Of a DNA stretch of 64,000 nucleotides, positions 33,597 to 43,639 are shown piece after piece (positions within the stretch are counted from its first letter, which is position 1; every line of letters begins with the position of its first letter). A model generated the notes under the pieces. That model was not told the DNA's origin and made no database searches. It saw nothing but the letters and a program-made list of their open reading frames with translations. Position numbers and translations under genes: made by a program. The DNA comes from Protostelium mycophagum (taxonomy: Eukaryota > Evosea > Variosea > Protosteliida > Protosteliaceae): positions 62,001 to 126,000 of the forward strand of contig KV921238.1 in the NCBI GenBank assembly GCA_002081555.1, in the 5' to 3' direction.

Positions 33597-34953
33597 ATGG
33601 AAGAGCAATCGGTGCCAGCTGCTGCTCCGGTTTCGCCAAAGCCAAGCACAGACATAAGCCAAGTCAGTCACTTGGAAGGTCATTTCAGCACAGAAATCAA
33701 AATGTAACTCTAAAGACAACAGAAACAAGCGTCATCGTCCCGAAGCCATTCACTCCACCACCACCTTCTGCTCTGGTGGAACAACTACCTCCCACAACAG
33801 TCTCTCAACCTGCGCTCCCACAACCCGCATTTTCGCAAAGCAAGATACCAAATTCAACAGAACTTGAGATTGATCCAGAGACACTGAGCAGAGATGACTT
33901 AAGAAGGTTGTTGAAGGAGAAGTTTGGTGCTTCTTCCAAAGGAACGAAAGACATTTTGATCGAAAGATATAAATTAGCTGCCGCCGGGAAACTTCATCGT
34001 GTGGAGGTAGGTCATTTTGAGAAGAAAGCATCTTCTTTGCGAGAAGTGATCGAAGTGTCGCATTTCTGATCGTAAATGATTGACGAAGAAAGGTCAAAGA
34101 ACATCAAGCTGTGGAAGTGATAAATCCGGACTCTCTCACAAGAGACGCACTGGTGAAAGAGCTGAAGAGGCTCGGTGTTCCTGTTGGAAAAGGACAAAAG
34201 CAGGAGCTCATTGATCGATACAAAAGTGCGGTGAAAAATAAAGATGACGTCATCCAATTTAGAGAGGTGAGCATCAACAAATCATGTCGTGATCATCAAA
34301 AAGAAACTTTTCCCTCCAAAAAAAGATTTCAAATTTCAAACTGAATCATTACAGCCAAAACTAATGGCCGTTTCTGCGATCGAGAACGAAGTGTCAGAAC
34401 GACCACTTTTCGAGGACATCATGGAGGAGATCACCAACACAGTCGTGGACAATAACAACGGCCACAACCTCACAGAAAGAAACGAAGACAACGAGGACAC
34501 CCACAAAAATGTGATAAAGACACCAAAGTCCAAGTCAAAGAAAAGGAAAGAGGACAACCCAGAACTGCAGCAGCTGCGGCGAAGAGTGAGGAGATTTTTT
34601 CCCGAAGATTTCCCCGAAATTTGTGAAAAAGTGGAAAATAGTAAAATAAAATAAAATAAAATAATAAAATACAGGTTTCTGAGCTGGAAGGTCAACTGGC
34701 AGAAATCACAAATGGAACACCGCCAGAAAAACGATTTCGAGGTCAAGAAGACATCGTCGACAAGGTGCGAAATTTCGCCGAAATCTCGTGGTGTTGTAGA
34801 TGCACGATTGACTGGTTGCAGATCAGCAAGTCAGTATTTATAGGTGTATATAAGAAGGTTAACGAAGAATTACATTATGGCGGTGATGAAGTGCTTGAAA
34901 TCGTCAAAAATTCGGTCCGAAACACAATGGCAAAATATCAAGGAAAAATCTGA
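33597..34953 (+). CDS. Protein with two SAP motifs, probably nuclear
   Basis: SAP motifs bind AT-rich DNA or RNA in chromatin and RNA-processing proteins. Exon 1 is MEEQSVPAAAPVSPKPSTDI. A Pro-rich region follows, then SAP 1 (LSRDDLRRLLKEKFGASSKG then ILIERY, near 33885-33970) and SAP 2 (LTRDALVKELKRLGVPVGKG then ELIDRY, near 34135-34220). After these come an acidic stretch (LFEDIMEEITNTVVDN), a basic KSKSKKRKE nuclear-signal-like segment, a coiled helix (VSELEGQLAEITNG) and a helical end (DEVLEIVKNSVRNTMAKYQG) stopping at 34951-34953. Introns of about 50 nt separate the parts. No orthologue recognised. Confidence 0.8.
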
Positions 34954-35213
34954 AATATTCATTTAATTAATTTTTTATTATTTGACATTCTACAACTCGG
35001 AAAAACTGCATTCTCGGTCAGGAACGTGAAGTTGATCCATTGTGTATGGAGTGCATTGGCACCACGGTAAGCAACGTGGAATCACGGTAACGGGCGTCAC
35101 TTGTGAAAACTCTCTTCCTTTTTCTCGAGTCAAAGATGGTTCGGGATGTCAAAAATGTCCGGACACACAAACCTTGGCCTACCGCTCACTTTTCATCGGC
35201 AGCCATCCACAAC
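34954..35213. other. gap with CCACG..CGTGG hairpin
   Basis: A hairpin CCACGGTAAGCAACGTGG lies at about 35062-35079, followed at once by TCACGGTAACGGG. It belongs to the dispersed CGGTAA family described in the findings. No gene is supported. Confidence 0.4.
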
Positions 35214-35941
35214 ATGAAGCTTCTTCTCGTCCTCTTTACCGTCTCTTTGGTTCTCGCAGCCCCTGCCTTCCCTGAGTCTGTGAGACATTCCATCGTTTCA
35301 AATGTATGCTGATTCGAGACAGTACCGCTTCCTGGTCCACTCTACCACCGAAGGAGCCGGAGAGTACTACGCAATCAACATGAGAAGCGCCGAGCTGGAC
35401 ATCTCCCAATCGGTATTCACGAACTGATTTTGTATTCTGGATTGATAAATACAGATGGACCTCTCCCACTTCCAAACAGTGACCAACTTTGGACGTTCTC
35501 AATTGAGTGTCTACAGAGGATCCAACGGCTGCAAGCAATACGCCAACAGCAGAACTCCTTCTGGCCCATTATTCACCATCGATCCCAACGCCAAGCCTTC
35601 CAACGGAACATGCGGTGCCAGCAAAAGACCTGGTGAGGAACCCTCTTTAAGTGTCGAACACTAACCATCATATCAGCCACCTGTTACGATGCCAAGTCTA
35701 ACCGTCCATGGGCCGAGGTTTGTTTTGAGCAGAACCGTTTCTGTGGCGCCAGACTGGGCTCAGGAGGAATGGGCAACCCCGAAAAGTGAGTGTCGACGTT
35801 GTACAGAAAAAAAAATTGGCGGGAATTGAGATGTACAGGTGGGAGGTCTTGTCCTTCAGCACTGCCTCACCCACCAGAGACGAGTTCCAGTCTAAGTGCA
35901 AAAACACTGCCTCGACTTCGACTGCCTCGACTGCCATCTAA
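35214..35941 (+). CDS. Secreted protein, unrecognised
   Basis: Signal peptide MKLLLVLFTVSLVLAAPAF starts at 35214. A 43-nt intron (GTGAGACATT..GAGACAG, phase 0) joins FPES to YRFLVHSTTEGAGEYYAINM. Later exons give MDLSHFQTVTNFGRSQLSVY, PNAKPSNGTCGASKRPG, RPWAEVCFEQNRFCGARLGS and a Ser/Thr-rich end (KNTASTSTASTAI, stop 35939-35941). It has about 185 residues with five or six cysteines in the second half, likely disulphide-bonded. I recognise no family. The following gene also encodes a secreted Cys-rich protein on the same strand. Confidence 0.72.
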
Positions 35942-36271
35942 AATAAATACAATTCAATTCACACCGCATAATTCGTGGCTAAAAATAGATCATATCTCTC
36001 GTTGAGGTGTTCTGCGCTCTACAACAGTCAGGAAGATCGTCACCCAGGGAAGATTTGTGATCCAATGTCTCCGAAGATCGTCACGTGTCATAGTTGACAC
36101 TTGACGGTTACTACCGTGCATACACGTTAGGGGATATAACTGGCTTTGGAATCTAAACGAATTTTCCGGTTTTTTCAGAACCTCAAGTTTGGGGGCAGGA
36201 CGGATCATTCGATCTCAAGCAATACACCAACCACCACTTCACGAACACTCTACACGCTTAAAATCTCACAA
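35942..36271. other. intergenic, with ACGGT-TACT-ACCGT hairpin
   Basis: A perfect short inverted repeat at 36104-36117 lies about 155 bp before the start of the Cys-rich gene. Nothing coding is seen. Confidence 0.45.
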
Positions 36272-37662
36272 ATGAAACTCATCCACGTCGCCTTCCTCTT
36301 AGGTGTCACTCTCTTTGCCGTCCAAGGCCAATACGCAGTTCCTTCCCTCCACAACGAGTGTGAAGACAGCTGCAACCCCTCCTCTGATTCGAACTGCTGC
36401 GGCTGCTGTGGCACCGATTCTACTTGCAGCGGTAATATTTTCACCTCTTTATTCTTGTCTTTCTGATCATCTCAGGAAATGCCATCTCCAAGAGATGTTG
36501 CCCCACCAACTCTGGATTCTGCGGTTGTATCTCCAACAGAGGGTTTTGCTCCGGTAGTGTCTTTAACAACACCGCCATGGTGAACGGAACCGACTCCTTC
36601 GGTAGCTGTTTCGATACATCTGCAGCCACTTGCACTTATGACCCCAACCCAAACCTTTGGATCGTCTGTCCCATCACCCACTCCCCCTGTAAATCTGCCA
36701 GCTTTTTCTCATGCTGCGCACCAGACACCGAATGTACCAGCACCATGGCAAGCTCTTACCCCGTCTGCACACCCAAGGCAGTGGATGTTCCTGCTACCTC
36801 AGAATCTGAGACCGACTCTGGTATCGCCGTCCCCTCTGAAAACCCATCATGCCAGGCAGAATGTTCACCTTCCAACAGCACTTGCTGCGGATGCTGCTCT
36901 GAAGAGGGCACTTGTGCAGGTACTTGTTTACAAAAAACCGATTCACTGATTCTCAAAGGAAATGCCATCTCTAAGAGGTGTTGCCCCGCCAAATCCGGAT
37001 TCTGTGGTTGTATTTCCAACAGAGGATTTTGCTCTGGCTCAGTGTGGAACTCTTCTCGTGTTGATGGTTATGACACTTTTGGTGCCTGCTTTGACTCTGC
37101 TTCCGGTAATGATGATCTGACACGTCAACTTGACACGTCTGACATTTTGACAGGTGCCACTTGCTCCTACAACCCCAACTCTAACTTGTGGATTGTCTGT
37201 CCCAACCAGTACACCGCTTGCGAGTCCCGCAGCTTCTTCTCTTGCTGTGCACCTGACACTGTCTGCACCACAACTTCCTTCGACTCATACCCCATCTGTG
37301 CTCCCAGAGTGAGCCAGTCAATGCCTCCTGCCACTCCCTCCACATCATCTGACAGCGAGTCCACTTGCGCCAAGTCCGACTACTGCCCCTCTACACTGTG
37401 CTCTTGCAACGGAGCTTGTTACAGCGAGGACCAATACTGCTGCTCCAACGGACAACTGACACAGAAGGCCTTTTGCCCCAGCTCCACACCTGCCCCTTCC
37501 ACATCCTCTCCTGCATCCAGTGCTACACCCACCACTTCATCTAGCACCTGTACCAAGTCTGACTACTGCCCCTCTACATTGTGTGCGTGCAATGGAGCTT
37601 GTTACAGTGAGGATCAATACTGCTGCCCCAACGGACAGCTGACACAGAAATCTTTCTGCTAA
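36272..37662 (+). CDS. Secreted Cys-rich protein with duplicated modules
   Basis: Signal peptide MKLIHVAFLLGVTLFAVQG. Two copies of a module of about 140 residues follow. Each reads C..(S/D)xxCCGCC..(S/G)TC(S/A)G, NAISKRCCP..SGFCGCISN, RGFCSGSV, FGxCFD, ATCxYxPNxNLWIVCP, SFFSCCAPDTxC and SYPxC. The C-terminus has two copies of a smaller module, KSDYCPSTLCSCNGACYSED then QYCCxNGQLTQKxFC, separated by a Ser/Thr/Pro linker. Both large modules carry an intron at the same place, right after TCSG/TCAG, so the exon pair was duplicated with its intron. Stop at 37660-37662. The Cys-dense extracellular repeats suggest a wall, spore-coat or lectin-like protein. I recognise no known domain name for the large module. 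Confidence 0.82.
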
Positions 37663-38198
37663 ACTTGAATAAATGAGAGAGTTTTAATTTTCATGATTTA
37701 TTTTAAATGAAACATATAATAAGATCACAAACACACTTGATCGACCCATTCATCGGATCAGTCAAATAAAACGCATACAATTCCATAAGAAGACAAAGCC
37801 CTGGAGTGTGATATTGTATTACATCTCAACAACGAGCAGGCATCCGAAAGAACACTCTGCTCTAATAAAATTAGATAGTGCAGCAGTGTATTTTTTAGAG
37901 ATTATATTTTGGATATTGTTGAATTATAATAAACCCTTATAATATAATATTGTGTACAATTAAAACCACATAATTGTGAAATTTTATGAAAAACAAACTG
38001 GTGTTAGAAACTCTTCTACAGTCTGCAGATGAGGCAAAGAGGACATATTAATTTTGATTTCTACAACGACCCGGTGTGTAAGAGTGCTTTTGTCATAACG
38101 CGCACTTGGAGAAGCGTCTTTTGTTATTTCCTCTAATTCCCTCCTTTGATATAAATGAATCAAAACACCAACAATCACGTCCTGATTCTTTATTTTTT
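37663..38198. other. convergent AT-rich 3' flanks, no gene seen
   Basis: This 536-bp gap lies between the Cys-rich gene (+) and mucin/GPS paralogue 2 (-). Poly(A)-like AATAAA occurs at about 37668. Nothing else is supported. Confidence 0.5.
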
Positions 38199-41100
38199 TC
38201 AGAAGGTGTGCATGGGCACAGCCTGGGTAATTGGTCCTCCAGCTCTTTGTTTCTTCTTGTACATAACGATGACAACGACAATCAGTCCAACCAACAAGAA
38301 GAATCCGACAACGGATCCGATGACAATACCGGCGATTTGTCCTCCAGAAAGTCCAGAGTTGGGTGCCTGGACCACGGGGGATGTTGCAGTTGAAGGAGAG
38401 GGTCCGGGGTTTTGGACCACAAACTCGGTGAGGTGGGTGGTTGTACACGTGATTGTAGATCCTTGTACACGGGCTGTCACTGTCTTGTCATTGAGCCATG
38501 GCAGAGTGTAGTTCTGTCTGTGGGCGCAGGTGAAAAAGCGAGCGTTGGCGACGTCTTGAGCATTTGCAAGAGGGTAATTGATGGCGATGGTTCCTGTCAG
38601 GGTGGTGATTCCTGACACGGAGACTACGCTGGAGTTGCCAGTTGTGATGGCGGCAGGTGCAGTGTTCTGGTGGGCCGCATCGAATGGAAGTCTAACCAAG
38701 CTGATGGGGTAGCAAGAGGATGCAGAGATGGCGTTGTTAGAGAAGGTGACGGTGGCACCGTTCAAGTTGAAAGTCTGCCCGTTCATTGTCTTTCCGGAAG
38801 CAGTGCGGGTGAATACGGTCAAACCACCGACAACGCTTGGGTTGTTGGTGTCAGCGTCGCAGACTCTGTTCTTGGAGTTGGTGGTGATCACTTGGTTCAA
38901 CAGGTTGTAGACGGGGGTGGGGTTGTAGTTGGCTCTCTTTCTTGAAGCGGACGTTTGTAGTGTCTGGAATGCGGCCAAGATGACCTCTAAAACGGTGTTA
39001 AAGACGGTGGGGTCGAGTGTGGCAGTGCCGGTGAGCTGGGTGTTCTTCAAAGTGTTGGCCATACCGTTGGCGATCTGCGAGATGACGGCAGATGCTGCTG
39101 CGGAGGTGGAGTTACCGCTGACAGAGAGCGACAAAGACACGGCTGCGGAAAGGGCGGAGATGGTGCTCTTGGCGTTGTCAGGGGAAACGGGTGCAGTTCC
39201 GTTCGTCAGAGCGACGAAGGTGTTGGCGATGTTTGCGATGAAGTTGATCACAGCAGCTTGGTCAGTGGTAGTGTTGGCAATCTGTTTTTGGTCAGTAAAG
39301 AGCGGGGTTATTTGACAGTGAAAAACAGACCTGTGCCAGCACGTTGACGGCAGCTCCTACTGCAGCGATGGCAGCGGCAGGGTTTGTAGAGTTTAAGTTC
39401 TGGGTAACCTGGTTTAGGGCGTCTTGAGAGTTGGCTGCGGTGATGACGTAAGCAGCAACAGTGACAGTTGTAGACTGTGTGGCAGTGGCTCCGTATTGGT
39501 CAACAGCTGTAACCAAGATGGTGAAGTTTGTAGCCTTTGGTACAGAAGAAATGAAAAGGCCAAACACCTGAGAGGTAGAAGTACCGATCAATGTGGGTGT
39601 GTCGGCTCCATCTGTACGCTTGTCAGTTTCGTGCAAATATATCCGACAGTTGTAGATGCTCACCTGAGTCGGAGGTGGTGTAGTAGGAGTAAGAGTATGT
39701 CAGTTGTCCTCCAGATGAAACCCAGCCGTCAGTACTGATGGAAAAGTTGGTTGAGATCTGTGTACCAGTGGGGGGGCTCAGGGTGATCAAGTTAGAAGAG
39801 GGGGGTGTGGGTGCACACACAGTCTGCACAATTGTAGATGCGAATGAGCTGCTTCCAGAGGTGGCGGTGGCTGTCAGCTTGAACACGTAAGATGTACATG
39901 TCGACAAGAAACCGGCGGGGATGTACAGAGAGGCGTTGGTGTATCCGATGGTACTGATGCTGACATTTCCACCAGTGACAGACCAAGCGTAAGACGCGAT
40001 GGTATCTCCGGCGATGGCCGCTGATGCTACAAGTTGTACGTAGTTGACAGGGTTGTACTGGCCAACCAGGGGTTGAACGTTGACTGTGGGAACTGTCTGG
40101 TTGTAGACGGTCACGTTGACTAGAGTTGGCAAGACGCTGTACCCGATAAAGTTGAGAGCAAATACGTAATTTCCGGCGAGGAGTACATTGGCGGGCAGTG
40201 ACAACTTCAAGCTGTTGACAGAGAGCACAGCTTGTGTAAATCCAGCAGGGTACGTCAAGACGGTCCAAACACCTGTCAAAGCAACTGTCTTGCTGTTGAG
40301 GTTGACACTCTGAGATGCATCGATGTTCAAAGGCTGATTTGCTCCGATGGCAAAGTTAGTTCCGGGGGTGATGACAACCTGACACGTGTCAAATGGTACC
40401 ATTGCACACAAGAATTACCTGAGGTGCGAGGGATATGACTTGGACCTTGACGGGGGACACGGCTAAACTCTTTCCGTTGATGTTGGCTGTGGCGACAAGC
40501 GTGTACGCGGTGTTGGCGGTCAAATTGAAGGCGGGAACGGAGAGGGTGGGTCCAGAGAATACAATTACGGGGATTCCTTGGGCAGTGCTGAGGATCCAGC
40601 TATAGGTTGTGAATGGGGCGGGGGGGACAGCTCCGGATGCAGTGAGAGAGAAGGACAACGGCAGGTTGGCGGTGGTGTTCACAACTCCACCGACTGTACA
40701 CGTCATTATGATATCATGGTAAAGAATAGCGATGTCATACCGACTGAGGAGACGCTGAAGGAGGGGGTGGGGATAGTGTAGTTGTAGCCGGCAAATCCGA
40801 AAGCTCCGAAAATGTTTTGAACGATAGCAACGATGGTTCCAGAACCAGGCTGCAGGGCGTTACCATTGACAACCAGAGTGGAGACGGTCCCCACGGTACT
40901 GTTGGGGAAGCTGTAAGAGGCACCAGAGTATGAGAAGGTCACGGGTACACCGTTGGCCTCAGATGCGGTGAAGGTGGTGGTGTTTCCATATGCAAGAGGT
41001 TGGCTGACAGTGAGAGTTACAACGGGTTTCAGAAGGGAGTCTGGAACAATTATGCTGGTTCCATTGTATGCAACGAGAGCAGAGCCATTAGCATTGATGG

Positions 41101-43132
41101 CACCCTGAACACGTCAGATGACGTCATAAAAATCCAAGAAATTTCTCCGAAAACTCACTTGGACTGTGAAGGGGGTGCTTCTCAAATCAGCGGGGGGGTT
41201 TACGTAGAGCAACAAGTTGGAAGAGTCATTCCAAGCACAGCTGTAGTTCTGAGCGAATCCAGAGACGAATTGGTTGCAAGAGAAGAGGGCGCCCTGGCTA
41301 AAACCTCCCCGGTCGGTGGGTAAACTGAAGCGGATGTTGATGGATCCGTAATTGACATAGGACACGAAAGACACATATAAGGTGTTCAGTACAGCTGTGG
41401 GGAGCACAACAACGGTGGTTGAAGGTACGAATGATCCGGTAGTATATGTACGTGTTGTATCATTGAAGGTAGTGCTGCCCGGTGCGGTGGTGGAGGTGGT
41501 ATCATTGATAGTGTTATTCCCTGGTGCAGTAGTGGGGATGGTGTCATTGAATGTAGTGCTGCCCGGTGTAGTAGTGAAGGTGGTATCATTGAAGGTAGTG
41601 CTTCCCGGTGCAGTAGTGAAGGTGGTATCATTGAAGGTAGTGCTGCCCGGTGCAGTGGTGGAGATGGTATCATTGAAGGTAGTGCTTCCCGGTGCAGTAG
41701 TGAAGGTGGTGTCATTGAAGGTAGTGCTGCCCGGTGCGGTGGTATCATTGAAGGTAGTGCTGCCCAGTGCAGTGGAGGTGGTATCATTGAAGGTAGTGCT
41801 TCCCGGTGCAGTAGTGAAGGTGGTATCATTGAAGGTAGTGCTTCCCGGTGCAGTGGTATCATTGAAGGTAGTGCTGCCCGGTGCAGTGGTGGAGATGGTA
41901 TCGTTGAAGGTAGTGCTTCCCGGTGCAGTAGTGAAGGTGGTATCATTGAAGGTAGTGCTTCCCGGTGCAGTGGTATCATTGAAGGTAGTGCTGCCCGGTG
42001 CAGTGGTGGAGATGGTGTCATTGAAGGTAGTGCTGCCCGGTGCGGTGGTGGAGGTGGTATCATTGATGGTGGTGCTTCCAGGTGCGGTAGAAGAGGTCTC
42101 AGTTCCAAGAGTAGAGGAGGTGGCTACCGAAGAAGTAGTGCTGTTTTCGGCAGAAGTGCCAGTTGCGATGACGGAACCATTGGTTTCAGTGCCGGAAGTT
42201 GTGCTACTCACTGACAGAGTTAGAACAGTATTTTTAATGATTTACAAATCACCGAAGAAAGTAGAAGACGTGGTGAATGTTTCTTCGGACGATGAAGTGG
42301 TGTCGCTGGAAGTAGAGGATGTAGTTGGGGGCGCATCTGTAGTGGAGGTCGAATCAACTGAAGAGGTCGTTTCTACTGAAGAGGTCGTATCTACTGAAGA
42401 GGTCGAATCAACTGAAGAGGTCGAATCAACTGAAGAGGTCGAATCAACTGAAGAGGTCGAATCAATTGAAGAGGTTGAATCTTCTGTAGAGCTAGTCGTA
42501 GGTGTTGTTGAAGAGGGCTCAACAGTTGATGATGTGGGGAGCACAACTGTAGAGGAGGTCGAATCAGCTGAAGAGGTTGAATCTTCTGTAGAGCTAGTCG
42601 TAGAAGTAGCAGGTGTTATTGTTGAAGAGAGCTCAACAGTTGATGATGTGGGGGGCACAACTGTAGAGGAGGTAGTATCAACTGAAGAGGTCGAATCTTC
42701 TGACGAGGTGGTAGAGCTGGTCGTCTCGGATGTTGAGGTGGAGGGAGATTCTGACGAGGTTGAAGAGCTTGTTGCAGGATCTGTAGTTGATGATGTTGGG
42801 GGCACAACTGTAGAGGAGGTCGTCTCGGATGTTGAGGTGGAGGGAGATTCTGACGAGGTTGTAGAGCTTGTTGCAGGATCTGTAGTTGATGATGTTGGGG
42901 GCACAACTGTAGAGGAGGTCGTATCAACTGAGGAGGTCATATCAACTGAGGAGGTCATATCAACTGAAGAGGTCGCAGGATCTGCAGTTGATGATGTTGG
43001 GGGCACATTTGAGCTGGTGGTCGAAACATCGGAAGACCTAGTCGAAGATAAAGGGAATGTTGTGGGTTCAGAAACGGTCTGTCCGGCCGCAATGGACGCC
43101 AAGATCAAGACCACAAATGTTACAGAGAACAT
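38199..43132 (-). CDS. Mucin-like membrane protein with PKD/REJ-like region and GPS-like motif (paralogue 2)
   Basis: Paralogue of 27805-31944 on the opposite strand with the same layout. The start at 43132 gives signal peptide MFSVTFVVLILASIAAGQ. The Ser/Thr stalk uses different repeats: TSSVDSTSSVDS and SSTVVPPTSSTTDPATSS (43030-42260), then, after an intron near 42240-42199, about fourteen copies of STTFNDTT.TAPG (42070-41430). The folded part then matches paralogue 1 almost block for block: TVNVQPLVGQYNPVNYVQLV, SRKRANYNP, LDPTVFNTVL and CTTTHLTEFVVQN. One membrane helix (IAGIVIGSVVGFFLLVGLIV) is followed by KKKQRAGG and a stop at 38199-38201. Introns fall at matching places. The two genes clearly duplicated, with the stalk diverging fastest. 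The long plus-strand open frame over the repeats is spurious. Confidence 0.82.
41430..43030. repeat. Two blocks of Ser/Thr-coding tandem repeats
   Basis: On the plus strand the left block (41455-42080) repeats GTATCATTGAAGGTAGTGCT with a GCCCGGTGCAGTGGTG spacer. The right block (42350-43010) repeats TCAACTGAAGAGGTCGAA. Both encode the mucin stalk of paralogue 2. Confidence 0.85.
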
Positions 43133-43639
43133 GGTGAAGCCGACTGTGAGACGATCAGATACGTTTTATCCAAATATGGATGAAGGTAAGAGTTAATGAC
43201 CTCTGGAAGACCGGCGGCTGCTCATCCTGAAGGCTGAGAAAGAATGGCTTTGGCGTCAAAAATCTTCGGGTGACACCCAACAAACACAAAACGTCAAGTC
43301 ATCCGATCCAGCCAAGAAATTATCCGCAATGTTTCTGGAAAATACGTTATTTTTTGGTCAATGGCCGGCGTTCTTCAGTGCACACGTGGTTGTGCCCACC
43401 AAGACACTACCTCTATGGGGACATCTTACAGATGTCCAAATATACCAAGGAAATAGAGTCTTCGGTCGCACAAAACCTGAGCCGAAACTGTTGTGGGGTA
43501 ACGGGTATTAAAAAAGTCGGCAACTTCGTGGGAAAGTGTTTTTTTTAGATGCCAGATTGACACCATGGGAGTCTTAAGTGTTTATCATACGCTTCCGAAG
43601 CCTTAAAGACAAAGACAACACCCCTACAACATCCCCGAT
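43133..43639. promoter_or_regulatory. 5' region of mucin paralogue 2, with CArG-like box
   Basis: CCAAATATGG, a perfect CC(A/T)6GG box, lies at 43170-43179, about 38 bp before the ATG of the mucin paralogue. The rest of this 507-bp gap also holds the 3' flank of the PPP1R21 gene. No ORF is supported. Confidence 0.35.

Noticed and set aside
41386-42108. Pro/Leu/His-rich minus-strand frame overlapping the mucin stalk
   Set aside because: Alternative frame of the same repeat; no signal peptide, no continuation.
41382-43196. 604-codon plus-strand open frame (Val/Glu-rich)
   Set aside because: It is exactly antisense to the Ser/Thr tandem repeats of mucin paralogue 2 and is made only of repeat codons. 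The minus strand has the signal peptide, introns and conserved domain.
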